Source: Chrysaora quinquecirrha
Taxonomy: Eukaryota; Cnidaria; Scyphozoa; Semaeostomeae; Pelagiidae
Direction: 5' to 3'
Length of the DNA stretch: 64,000 nt
Assembly (NCBI GenBank): GCA_014526335.1
Contig: JACTAT010000006.1
Span: 1,938,738-2,002,737 of the forward strand
Shown one piece after another: positions 9,879 to 20,421 of the stretch. The notes below the pieces were generated by a model. That model worked only from the letters and a program-made list of their open reading frames with translations, did no database searches and was not told where the DNA came from. The position numbers and the translations under genes are program-made. How positions within the stretch are numbered: position 1 is the first letter of the stretch; each line of letters begins with the position of its first letter.

Positions 9879-11981
9879 ATGGATTCTGACCCGTACACTG
9901 ACGGTGCAGTCGAGTACATACTAGTTGCTGTGGGGGTAATAATCATTATATCGAACAGTGTGGAGCTCGGTCTAATTATAAAGTGCAGAAGAACAATCAA
10001 AACATTCGAGCAACTCCTCTCAAGCCTTGCAATCGCCGACTTGCTCACTGGTCTACTATTGGTCGCTTTCCGAACTGACAAACTAATCAATCACCCAAAC
10101 AAGGAAGATTCACTGGATGGCAACATACTTTTCTGCCTCATTCTGACGACCGTAATGATCTCACTGCTGAGCTTGATGTCCATCTCCATCGATCGCCTAA
10201 TCTCCGTCAAGTACCCGATAGTCCATCGTTCTTACGTGACATCTAAAAGAACATGGATCGTAGCCATTATTGAGTGGGTTATCGCTTGGCTGTTAGTACC
10301 GATTCCAATAATGGCCGGCAGACTTGGATGGGTTGAAGCGAAGAATATGGCACAACTTTACAGCAAGGTTAGTTTCTTGACTTCCCGTACAAAGATAATT
10401 TGATTGGTTCTAGAAATAATAGCTACACTCTTTTTTATAAGAAACTAAGATTCTTTTCAGTACTCAAAGTTTCTTAGCTTTTGGAAAATTTGGGTACTGA
10501 AAGTTTCTTAGCAGTTTCTTAGGGGTTGAAAATTTTTTAGTGCCAGAACTGGTAATTGACACTAAAATTTTACAAATAGAAGAAGCAATACAATTCACGT
10601 ATACATCAGCTGTTCTTTTGTAAAAATAGACACTTATGGTGTAACAGAAGTTCGTTTTTTGATGCTATATTTCTAATTCTAAAGATTGTTGAGCACTGCG
10701 AGTTTCTTATCATTTTGTGTCGAGTACTGAATGTTTCTTAACCAATATTGATGTCAGTACTGAGTTTCTTATAAACGGGTTTCTTATAAAAAAAGAGTGT
10801 ATTGTTTCTTAGGCAAATGCTGCATTGGTTTTGCCACGACTGTACGTAAATTTTAGTCCAACACCAAGCGATAGCAAAAAAACAACAACGAAAACACCGA
10901 ATGAAGAAGTGGGCGTGAGACGTGTAGCCGGTGTTAGTCTACCTGCGTAGAGAGCCTAGGTTGAAAACATTACCACCATCTGTCAAAGCTTGTGAAAATT
11001 CGTTAAACCTTCCCACAATCCGACAAAATCTGTTTAACGCTTCCAAGACTCGTTAACTCTTATCACAATCCGACAAAACCTTTCCACAATTCTTTGAATG
11101 TTACTACGATCCGTTAAACCTTTCCATAATCCGTCACACAATTCACAACCAGTGCTTCTCTTGTTTCTTTCAATAACCCGTTTACCGTATTTCCCTGATT
11201 TGATTGACTAATTTAAAAATCAGTCTGAAAGAGAAGCAATTATTCCTCGAAATTTTATGAATAAACTTAAGGCCAAACTTATGGCTAAACTAGAACGACA
11301 TGTCCCGCGCGACATTGTCACGCTTGATATGTCCCCTCTGTGTCTCTCAGTTTAGCCATCTCGAACTTTTTACCGCGCAACAAAATTTGTAGCGAGAGAC
11401 ATGCAAATGTTTCTGGGAGACAACAGAAACATTTTTTGTTTCCGCGACTCGAAGACATGTTTCTCGCTTGTCACTCGCATGTTTAGCCACCCTGGGAGAC
11501 ACGCTGAATACAATGTCACGCGTGACATGTCTCCTAGTTTAGCCACAGCTTAACGTTCAACACAAAATTCTTTATCTCATAGGTCGTTGCGTGGTTTCTT
11601 CTGATATTTGGAGTCGCGAGTGGGCTTACGTACATCGAGATTGCACGCAGTGTTTACACAAGACCACAAGTTCGCAGCACTTTCAGAAACCCGAATGCCG
11701 CGCGAGAAATCCGCAACAGAAAAACGGAGAAAGCTGTGCTGTCAACATGTGTGCTGGTGGTTACTGCGTACATGGTTTTCACAACGCCGTTTGCCGTGCG
11801 GATTTTAAAAGGAAAGCAACCACTGAGGGAGTTTTCTGGTATAATGTTGTTCTGCAATTCTCTGGTTAACCCCATGATCTACTTCTTCAAAGGTTATTTG
11901 GAAAAGAAGATTCGAAAGATGAGCTTTAACCAGCAAAGGGTTGAGGCAAAAGCTGAGGAGATAAAATTACGCCACCTCTAG
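9879..11981 (+). CDS. Class A (rhodopsin-family) GPCR, tandem copy 2
   Basis: Exons 9879-10367 and 11583-11981 join in phase 0 and give 295 residues. Exon 1 has the same length as in copy 1 and the splice sites are the same. By eye more than nine residues in ten are identical to copy 1. The DRL, NPMIY and FTTPF words are kept, as is the absence of the TM3/loop-2 disulfide cysteines. The last codons differ (the tail is two residues longer, ending HL). The frame is intact over the whole length, so both copies look functional. The intron (1215 bases, against 783 in copy 1) is enlarged by two mobile elements, at 10424-10801 and 11283-11545. Confidence 0.85.
10424..10801. mobile_element. TA-flanked MITE, GAAAC subfamily, inside receptor-2 intron
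   Basis: The ends TACACTCTTTTTTATAAG and TTATAAAAAAAGAGTGTA are inverted. The homologous point in the receptor-1 intron (about 2700) reads ACC-TA-TTGTTTCTGAGGCAAATG without insertion. Here the same flanks read AGC-TA-element-TA-TTGTTTCTTAGGCAAATG. This proves a TA target duplication and an insertion later than the gene duplication. Confidence 0.85.
10980..11135 (+). repeat. Imperfect tandem repeat in receptor-2 intron
   Basis: Words of the form CGTTAAACCTTTCCACAAT and CCGACAAAACCT recur five or six times at about 30-35 base spacing. Copy 1 lacks this stretch at the matching point. Confidence 0.5.
11283..11545. mobile_element. MITE, GGCTAAACTAGGAGACA family, inside receptor-2 intron
   Basis: The ends GGCTAAACTAGAACGACATG and GACATGTCTCCTAGTTTAGCC are inverted, and the interior is like 8168-8420. 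It is absent from the receptor-1 intron. Confidence 0.65.
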
Positions 11982-12279
11982 CGATAACATCAAGAAGCTC
12001 AATTTTAACTTAATATCTAAAAATTGGGGTGGTAGATCTTCCTTGTTCATACAGATAAAAACTTTAAGGGCGTGTTCTTCATAACCAATTTTTTCTTCCG
12101 TAACCTTTATTTTTAACCCTATTCGGCTTCTCTTTCTGATTGCAAAGGACGTTGAAACTTTTGAAAAACTAGATGACCAGAAAAGCAAGACTCAATGTAT
12201 ATTTGATGGAACTATAGTATTTTAACAGGGTTTTATATAGGTCAACACGGCCTCTCAGCCCCTTTATCTCATTTATTAT

Positions 12280-12669
12280 TACACTTTTTTGATAAGCAAT
12301 CGCTCAATAAGCAACTAGGGCTGGAATGACCTTAACATTAAGCAACTTGAGGGCTCAATTGAATTACTGTAAGCAACTAAGAAGTCAAACAACCAAGCTT
12401 ATTCTCTTTCTTGTGCTAGGAAATTGTTCTTCGTTCTTATGTTTTGCATGTTGAAATTCGTTAGCTAACGTTTTTCCACTTACTGTCTCCCAAAAGTCAT
12501 GTTGTAGGCCTAACAGATGACGATTTTGACCCGCGAAGTCAGGGGTGGTTAGTAGGTACAAAAAATGTTAAGCAACTTTTAAGCAACTTTGAGGGCTGAA
12601 ATGTCTAAAATTTCAAGCAACTTTGAGGGCTGGACGAAAGTCAAGTTGCTTATTAAAAAAAAAAGGGTA
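12280..12669. mobile_element. TA-flanked MITE, GCAAC subfamily
   Basis: It starts TACACTTTTTTGATAAGCAA and ends AAGTTGCTTATTAAAAAA...GGGTA. The motif AAGCAAC or TTGCTT repeats inside, together with GAGGGCT words. It is close to the element at 31615-31878. Confidence 0.65.
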
Positions 12670-12714
12670 TTGATGCATTCCGAGACGCAATTGGGTATAA
12701 GTTCCGCGTTAGTT

Positions 12715-13250
12715 AATTGTTTGTTCTGCTTCTGACGTTCATACTCTGAGAAATGTCAGGCGAAAAAAGCTTTCAAGAATGTCCAAAAATATTTTCCTTG
12801 TTTATCGCAAAAATGATATTCGGGACAAAAATATCTGCCCCTCCGTCGGAGGTGCCCGTTGCAAAAAGGAGTCCGTTAAAGGATGTTCTGATGTTGCAAA
12901 AATAATAAAACCTTCACCACCTGTCGACAGAAATCAAAACGAGGAATTCTGGTTCCAACCGTTATCAAATGAAAGTTTTTAAAGTTAAAGAGGCAAAAAG
13001 AAAATTCTCTTGTATGATATTATTGAAAACCTGCAAATGACAGTACAGTCGTTGAGCAGTACAAAACTTAAATATTGCAAGAAACAGCGGAAACATTTCT
13101 GGACAAACAAAAAAATTTTTTTCGCCTTTATCAAGTTTTTCGGTCTGTTTCTGACGTTTATACTCTGATTCGAGGAGTGTCAGACGAAAAAAGCTTTTAA
13201 GTATGTTCAAAAATGTTTCCGCTGTTCTTGCAATATTAAATGACAGTAGC
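12715..13250. repeat. Dispersed repeat with GTCAGACGAAAAAAGC core, two pieces
   Basis: The string CTGACGTT(C/T)ATACTCTGA...GTCAG(A/G)CGAAAAAAGCTTT...AATGTTT occurs at about 12725-12830 and again at 13135-13240. Related strings occur at 21780-21930, 47150-47270 and 52070-52190. It is probably an old dispersed element. The short open frames here carry no recognisable protein. Confidence 0.5.
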
Positions 13251-13440
13251 TACCTTGCTGACATTTTACCCAATCCCTCTCTCTACATTCATTCTTCTGC
13301 CTACTGTCCTTCCTGGCTTACCCTGGGTAGTACTGAATAAGAAAAGTGGGAGGTATGTACTCCTAATGTTTATTAACTTTCCATGGATTGCGTTGATTTA
13401 ACAATGCTTAGAAGTAACAAGTTGATTGTAGGTTAATTCA

Positions 13441-13752
13441 GCCCGGGGGGGGTACTTCATTGTTCAGGAGACTAGACGTGCCGCCCAATTTTTCCAAACC
13501 CACCCATGTCTGCCGATAAATTCTGTTTGTCGTGGTACCCATGTATAGAAAAGGCAACGAATTTTTTACCCATTTGTACCAATATCTCAAATGTTAATGC
13601 ATGTCTAAAATGTTATATAAATTTTGCTACCCATGTGTAGAGATCGTTTACGAAAAACCAACCCATGTGTAGGGAAATTGGCGCTGAAAAAGTTACCCAT
13701 TTGGGCGGCACGTCTAGTATATTGAACAATGGAAGTACCCCCCCCCCCGGGG
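13441..13752. mobile_element. G-run/C-run bounded element with ACCCATGTGTAG repeats
   Basis: It opens GCCCGGGGGGGGTACTTCAT and closes GGAAGTACCCCCCCC. The next inner words, TAGACGTGCCGCCCA and TGGGCGGCACGTCTAG, are also inverted. ACCCATGT(G)TAG-type words recur inside. A second copy lies in a transaldolase intron at 33249-33642. Confidence 0.7.
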
Positions 13753-14145
13753 AATTCAGTTTTATTGTCAGTAGTACGATGATTTGCTTTGTAGGGCCAT
13801 CATGGTAGGGCTACGTATTTAGCGTTTCAAAGCAGATGTATTGCGTAAGGTAAAGGGGAACGTGCGGAACGTGGAGCGTATTCCAGTCATTGCAAGGATT
13901 TATCAGAACTTTAATTGTAATTTTAATGGTGTGTTTAGATGTAGTAATATATGAGACAAAAAAAGTGGAAACCATTATTTTCTCTGGGTGTCCTTTTTTC
14001 TAATGCAGATTGTTGATTTTTGGTCTAGTGCTTTTCTTAGTCTTCGAAATAACACGTGCTTTTCTCTTGAAGCCCTAATCCATATGCCATCTTCCACAAC
14101 ATATCAAACTTTGAAGCGTACAATAAAGGCCTAACCCATATACAC

Positions 14146-14260
14146 GAATTTTTTTATAAGAAACTAAAAAACTGATCCAGTATACTGAAAGTTTCTTAGA
14201 ATTTTCAAATTTTGAGTACTGAAAGTTTCTTAAGAGTTTCTTGAATATCCGTATTGGCAA
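14146..14260. mobile_element. Partial MITE, GAAAC subfamily
   Basis: TACACGAATTTTTTTATAAG, then repeated TACTGAAAGTTTCTTA words, match the left half of the subfamily. No clear right end was found. Confidence 0.5.
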
Positions 14261-14716
14261 CATAGTTATTCGATCTGGATGATGTTCCGAACCCATTTAT
14301 CGATCGTATTTGAATGCATATGGGGTTTCCTGTTTGTCTGCTTGTCACAGAAATGCGTTATTGCAGACGAAACACGGGAGTTAAAAGAACATTTTTTACT
14401 GTCTGAGGTGAAAAGTTTCCTACATAAAAAAATTCCAGTACTGGATTTTCTTATATTTTTGGCCATTCGAGAGTCTGGGTTTCTGAACTGTTACCATAAT
14501 GTTGCTCCGTGTATTTTTTACGTTTTGGAGTATATTTTTTACAGTTTTTCTCGAGATATAGGGCATCACGTAGAAGGTGGAATTCTAGAACTGGGTCAAA
14601 AAAACATTTTTCAGAGTCTTCAGCATCGTACGGATTTAAGCCAAGTACCCCCTTCGGGGGGGGGGGGCACGCTACAGAAAATTATTCTAATTCACATGAA
14701 AAATTAATCCACCAAC

Positions 14717-17486
14717 CTTTAGGTCCTCTGGTGTCACCATGACAACAAACTTTATGGCTCGGTCATTACCGAAAAGATCATAGGCCCAGCCTCGCATTGA
14801 CCGCATACATTTCACAGCGGCGATGCCATTGTTTGCAATTAATACCTAAAAATGAAGCTGATAATTATTAGCATTCAATTAAATCGATGTTGTTGTTGTT
14901 CGCTAGAGTAGTTTGAGCGTCCAGTAATTCACTTCAATAGCGATAACTGCGACTCAAGTCTAGAGAACACCAATGATCAGTGAGTGAAAAATCCATTGGA
15001 ACATATACACCCTTTTTTATAAGAAACCGACTATAAGAAACTATACATGCCTGTTTCTAAGAGTCAAGAAACTCTTCTAAATGGATTTAAGACGCAAGAA
15101 ATACACTAAGAAACTACTTCCGGTTGAAAATGCAGCATTCTATTCAACTGATGTGCTTTGTGTAATGTTACGTAAAAAACACCAAGAACTATAATACTCA
15201 GGTCAATTCCAGAAAATTTTCCATATTTTGACTGTTGGGAACAAGATATTCCACATTAAACCCTTATTTCAAGGAATTTTCGCAACTTCGATTTGTAAGT
15301 TAAGAAACTCTGCGAGAAACTTTTACTATATCAATTAAGCTCAAAGTTTAGAAAGCGCACAGCACGCTTTTTTTATCAAGAACCGCTTTATAAGGAACCA
15401 CTTTATAAAGAACCTACATGTAGAAGGTCCGAAAATTTAAAGAACTTATACTACTAAAGAGAATTTTACTAAGGAACTTTTCATTGATGAATGCTTTTAA
15501 CACTGCAAATAATCAAGAATTAGAAAGCTGATTCCATTCATTTGCAGTCGAAAATCACATAAATCGTGCGTTACACATTATCAAATGTTTCCTTGAGTAG
15601 CCTCGAGATTTGCTTACACGCAAGTGTCTCTCTGTTATTGTATGACACTGACTGAATGAGCAGTTAAAATTAAGAAACTACACTCTTTTTTATAAGAAAC
15701 TAAGATTTTTTTTCAGTACTCAAAGTTTCTTAGCTTCTGGAAAATTTTGGTACTGAAAGTTTCTTAGCAGTTTCTTAGGGATCAAAATTTTCTTAGTGCC
15801 AGAACAGGCAATTGACACTAAGATTTTACAAATAGAAGAAGCAATACAATTCACGTATACATCAGCTGTTCTTTTGTAAAAATAGACACTTATGGTGTAA
15901 CAGAAGTTCGTTTTTTGATGCTATAATGTATTTCTAATTCTAAAGATTGTTGAGACCTGCAAGTTTCTTATCATTTTGTGTCGAGTACTGAAAGTTTCTG
16001 AACCAATATTGATCTCAGTACTGAGTTTCTTATAAACGGGTTTTTTATAAAAAAAAGAGTGTATTAAGGAATTTTTTGAACTACAACTGTCTCAAAGAGG
16101 TCCAAAAATTAAGGAACTTTCAGAACAGGCGTTGAGGTAGGTTCCTTATAAAAAAAACCTTTTTTATGGCTCAGAGCATTGTTTCTATTGAAAAAACAAC
16201 GATTGCAGCCATAGTTTGATAAATAAATTCCGGTGGCTTTTGGCAAACAAAGAATTCATTTGGATATTTTGACGATATTCTAAATCTCTCAACTGATTAG
16301 GTTTTACCGTACAAAACGTCTGGATTTTAACCTAAGTCGGAGCCTGACTTATTGGTCTTTCTTCGAAGTAATCAAGCCAGAAGACATTCAGCGATAGCAC
16401 ATGTTTTGATTACCCTATTTAGAAACATTTCATCATGAAGCACAACAAATATGGCAAAATCACGCTATAAGAAACTGTTACAAAATAATGAGGGAATTAA
16501 TATATTTTGCTACATTTTTTTCAATAAGCAACTGAACTTCGGTCCAGCCCTCAAGAGCTGCTTTACAAATCTAGTATTTCACTCCTCACAGAATGACTGG
16601 TACGCCCTAAAACCTTATTTTGGCTCTTTTCTGGCCTTCAATGTTATTGACAAGTTTGCAAAGATGTACTGTATAAAGAAAGCGATTTCACCAAACATTT
16701 TAATCAAAATCTCAGCCCTAGTTGCTTATTGACCAGTTGCTTATTAAAAAAATAAGTGTATTTGTCTCAAACAAGCAAACTACTGTGTGCGTTCCTGGGT
16801 GCCCTTTTCTGCCTCTTCTTTTTCTCGATACTTCCGTCTCTGAGAGATCGAAAGCCCGTTTCTTTTAACAACTCTCGGGAAAATCGGAGACTTTGCAGGA
16901 CCAAAACTCTCCTGACTCCAGAGCTGGAAAGATTTCGCAGTCTTCGAAAGATTTCGGAGAGATTCTCGCTTTCAAATCAACTTCTCTAAAGTCTTCTTTT
17001 TTTCAAGGAAGTGCGTTTTAGGTCGGGAATCGGGAGGGCCCCGTCTATACGGATAAGTACGTTTTCAAAAGATTTCACTCTGGAAATCGTTTTCAAAAGT
17101 TTGTGCTTTCAGTGGCAGTTTTACGGTGTCGTGTAGACGGGACGTGAAAAAGCAAAAAAAAAATCATTGCGTTTTCATATGAAAACGTATCCGTATAGAC
17201 GGGGTCTTTATTTGAACACCAGTGGAAATTAGACGCGTTGCAAATTGCAAAAAGTAAAACTTCTGATTAGTACTTGCAGCGCTTATTAAAATTTGTGAGT
17301 TATTATAAGAAGAGCGACAGGAATATATTTGGGCAGAGAGTTTAAAACATACCTATTCTTGTGATAGTAAAAATTTAAATACTTGCTAACCTTTTCCACA
17401 GGCCTGTTTCCTCCAAATTTCCTCACAAATTCAGCGGGTGAAGCAACCTTCAAAGGAAGAGAAATGTCTTTTGATTCATTAGGCAT
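14717..17486 (-). CDS. ACACA: Acetyl-CoA carboxylase, two exons of the biotin-carboxylase end (partial)
   Basis: Exon 17486-17391 encodes 32 residues from an ATG and includes [19 protein letters not shown]. Exon 14845-14717 encodes 43 residues, including [18 protein letters not shown] and [14 protein letters not shown]. Both junctions have GT/AG sites and are phase 0. Together they are the well-known start of the biotin carboxylase domain of animal acetyl-CoA carboxylase, the cytosolic enzyme making malonyl-CoA for fatty acid synthesis. The expected continuation (ANAEYIKMADH and the ATP-grasp core) was not found in 1-14716. Either the next intron is over 14.7 kb and holds both antisense receptor genes, or this is a truncated fragment. 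The ATG at 17486 may be a short-isoform start, since longer animal forms have an upstream phospho-regulatory N-terminus. Confidence 0.82.
15006..15325. mobile_element. Partial MITE, GAAAC subfamily, in acetyl-CoA carboxylase intron
   Basis: It begins TACACCCTTTTTTATAAG followed by AAACCGACTATAAGAAAC and several AAGAAACT words. The right terminus is missing or lost next to the element that begins at about 15360. Confidence 0.55.
15360..16160. mobile_element. MITE, GGAAC subfamily, split by a nested MITE
   Basis: The left piece (15360-15680) and right piece (16062-16160) together match 957-1347 read in reverse. Shared blocks include CTACATGTAGAAGGTCC, TTTAAAGAACTTATACTAC and GTTAAAATTAAG(G)AAC, and the right end is GGTTCCTTATAAAAAAA. 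The interruption is a complete GAAAC-subfamily element. Confidence 0.75.
15679..16063. mobile_element. TA-flanked MITE, GAAAC subfamily, nested
   Basis: It is almost identical to 10424-10801. The flanks read TTAAGAAAC-TA-CACTC... and ...GAGTG-TA-TTAAGGAAT. The uninterrupted sister (957-1347, reverse strand) reads TTAAGGAAC-TA-TTAAGGAAC. This is a second direct demonstration of TA duplication. Confidence 0.85.
16511..16760. mobile_element. MITE, GCAAC subfamily
   Basis: It starts TACATTTTTTTCAATAAGCA and ends GTTGCTTATTAAAAAAATAAGTGTA, with CCAGCCCTCAAG and AGCCCTAGTTGC words as in 12280-12669. It lies in the same acetyl-CoA carboxylase intron. Confidence 0.6.
17036..17211. repeat. Hairpin element with CCCCGTCTATACGGAT ends
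   Basis: CCCCGTCTATACGGAT and ATCCGTATAGACGGGG are perfect inverted ends. The adjoining GTACGTTTTC and GAAAACGTAT words extend the inverted similarity inward. A third copy of the GTGTAGACGGGACG word lies in the middle. It is a short MITE in the acetyl-CoA carboxylase intron. Confidence 0.7.
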
Positions 17487-19799
17487 TTTCCAGGTATTTT
17501 CCAGGCATTGATAGGAAACTGGAAAAATACAGAGCTAAAACTGGCTGCACTGTGACTGTCAGTGTATTCTCGTTTAATTTTCATAAAAAGCACAGCATTA
17601 CATACACACTTTTCAAAATTTTAGCCAATTCCGAAAAAGCTGAATGGGCATGAAGATTTTTTCTGAAAGGTTAAGCTGATTTTGAATGACATGTCCTGAC
17701 GACTTAAAGGATTGAAAATGCAACATTGTCACAAGGGTCAGTAAATGGGCCATTCAGAAGGGCTCTCTCCAATGCAAGTAAAAATTGCAAAGAAAAAGAA
17801 CAATGGTGAAATCAATGTATGAACACTCTAGCGATTCAAAACTTAAGTTCTTGTTTCTTCCAGAGTCAATTTAATTTTTCAAGGTTTTTTTTTAATGCTA
17901 TTCTTGGGCATTCTACGAGGAAAAACCCAGCCTAGCTGGATCTGCTAGTGCTAGATGGTGAGGTCCCAAATATCACTTTCAGTTCTTTTTGAGCACAGTA
18001 CTTTTTTAGATGGCAGCATAGTACTTCACAGGTCTGGCTGCACGATTATATGAATAAAAAACCAATAAATGAAATGAAAAGTCTTTTTTGAAACTGCAGT
18101 ATGTTCTTATGAGACATACAAGGGTTGCTATTAGTTATGTGTTTGATAGTAATCGTTCTGCGAATACTTCCCTAACTGATTTGCATAAACCTGGATTATT
18201 TCTCAGTGATTTGTATCAGCCGTTGCAAGCAGAATTATTCGAGGAACACCAGAAAATGGTGCGAGTATGCCATACCATTATATGACCTGAGCAAATTTCT
18301 TCCTAAATCTTCTCTCATATGATCTTAACCCAGAAAATGTTCTTATTGTGATCGAATGCATCTGCAGCTTTGACCTAGGGGCAGTACCACAAGCAAAAAC
18401 TGGGACTGCATTCATAAAAAGGAGCAGCATAAAGTGCCTTAGACTTGCTTTACTTGCAAGTAGAAAAATTACTGAATATGCGACACCACATATCAGGGGA
18501 TCTTAGAGGCTTTAGCTCTAAAATTCAACCAAAGTACTTCCAACAATTTTTACCCACTTTCTGAATGTAGCTGTCATAATGTTTTTTCATTCTGGTCAAA
18601 ATCTTTGACTGAGTCTTTGATAATCCTCCTAGATACATTTTAGAAATTATCACAGTTTGGACAATGCCATGGCAGATTACGTGGTTTCAAGCGAATTCTC
18701 ATCTCCTTATTCATGCAACTTCAAAAACATCTTTCTAACCACAAGAAGTGATAAAGCATGGAAAGTTATGCAATTTGCCAGTAAGATGCTTGCTGATTGG
18801 GGTCATCAATACTCCGCATGTGAGAGCATGTCACCTCATACATTTCATTTTACTGAGAATTCTTTGCAGAATGACTAGGAAGAAACTTTTACCCCTAAGG
18901 CTAGGTGAAGACTAATCTACGTACAGTATTGTGCATGATTGCCTTAAGGATCATCCATGCTGTCTTACGCAAGTGAAGTTCACAGAGTGAACCATTGTCA
19001 GATAATTCTTTGTTTCCCAATGTAAGAATAGTGACAGCAGGGATACTACAGAGTGTGTGAGTGGTGAACCAAGATATCTTTGTATGATTGATGAGGGGGG
19101 TGAACGGGGGTATTAAAATACACATTACGCCTACTTTTGAGAAACAAATACGAAATCTGCATGAGATCGTACCACGCAGTCATTTTACTCTGCATGGGAC
19201 AAAAAGGATCCGAATATCCATTTGAAAAGATAGTCCTAAGTCCAAAATATGTCTTAGAATATAGAAAAATATGCCATCTGCCAAGAAACTAAGATACGAA
19301 AATCTGTTCAGTAAAACTAATGAATACAAAATCCACTTTCCTGTAATAAACAAAATACACCAATCCACCAAGCCTTTCAGCACCCCCCCCCCCCTCCATG
19401 GATGTACAGTACCACACCAGTGCACCTATTGTTTATTGTCAGTTTTGTGCTGAAAGGATATAATTTTTCTCCAATGGCACACCCAAGATCCAATCAAAAT
19501 GGCAAACACTCTGCAGCCGGGAATACTTGGTTTTAGTTGCCTTAACTTCAATTAGGCTATGCTTAATCTTTTTTTTGGTTTTTGCCTCCGTAAGATGAAA
19601 GTGCCAATACATCTGACCCATCCAAGACCTTTGGGCACAGCAAAATATATGAAAAAGTTTTAGTTTTATTTGAGTATCTTTGTTAATTTTTTTAAACCAG
19701 AAGCTTCAACATTTCAACAGACAAAACACAAACAGAATTCATATTTGACCACACCTTCCAGTAGTGGTCATCATAAGAGGATGACCACTCTGAAGATGA
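17487..19799. other. No recognised gene
   Basis: Several short open frames occur (for example 18088-18285 and 18657-18878 on +), but none has a recognisable domain, splice context or codon pattern. A run of 14 C lies at about 19382-19395. The upstream exon or promoter of acetyl-CoA carboxylase may lie here but could not be identified. Confidence 0.4.
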
Positions 19800-20076
19800 C
19801 TATTGGAGGAAGGTGTCATCGCATATGAAATTTAACAGGCTTATTGGAATGAAGATTGAAGCTTCTGGTTGTCTTATTTGTCTTTCCAAACTTACATTGC
19901 ATTCATTTGGACTCTGATTTTTTTCAAGTTTCATCTGCAAACCTTCATAATCTGCTTCTTCCTGTTCTTCAGTTGTGCTAGATGAATCTGCACCTTTATC
20001 CATCGCGTGCCGGTGCAGAACTCTGATATCTAGTCTATCTAGTTTTGTCTCCTCACCAAATAAACTGCATTGCTCT
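19800..20076 (-). pseudogene. Possible exon fragment next to the inverted-repeat arm
   Basis: The - frame ending at 19800 reads about 90 non-repetitive residues (words FGEETKLDRLDIRVLHRHAM, TTEEQEEADYEGLQMKLEK, ICDDTFLQ) before it runs into the arm at 20077 and its GAT repeats. It is acidic and helix-like, and no family was recognised. It could be the 3' end of the gene whose F-box part lies at 21961-23043, cut off by the arm. That link is a guess. Confidence 0.3.
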
Positions 20077-20389
20077 AAAAAATAGCAACGCTGTAGCAAT
20101 GTCCGAAGGACGCTGATGATGATGATAATAACGATGAAGATGATGATAATAATGACGAAGATGACGAAGAAGAAGACAAAAATGATAAGAATGATGATTA
20201 TGTTCATGGCTATGACGATGATGATGATGATGATGATAATGATGATGATGATAATGATGATGATGATACGTGGTCATGTTGAAGAGGACAATGATGATCA
20301 CCGTCTTCAACATGATCATCATCGTCTTCAACACGATCATCATCTTCTTAAACAATGATGATCATTTTGAAGACGATGACTGGTGATGG

Positions 20390-20421
<32 letters not shown>

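Noticed and set aside
14279..14707. 142-residue open frame on + starting near a MITE fragment
   Set aside because: Low-complexity hydrophobic and glycine-run sequence, no homology recognised, and it lies antisense in the region just beyond the acetyl-CoA carboxylase exon.
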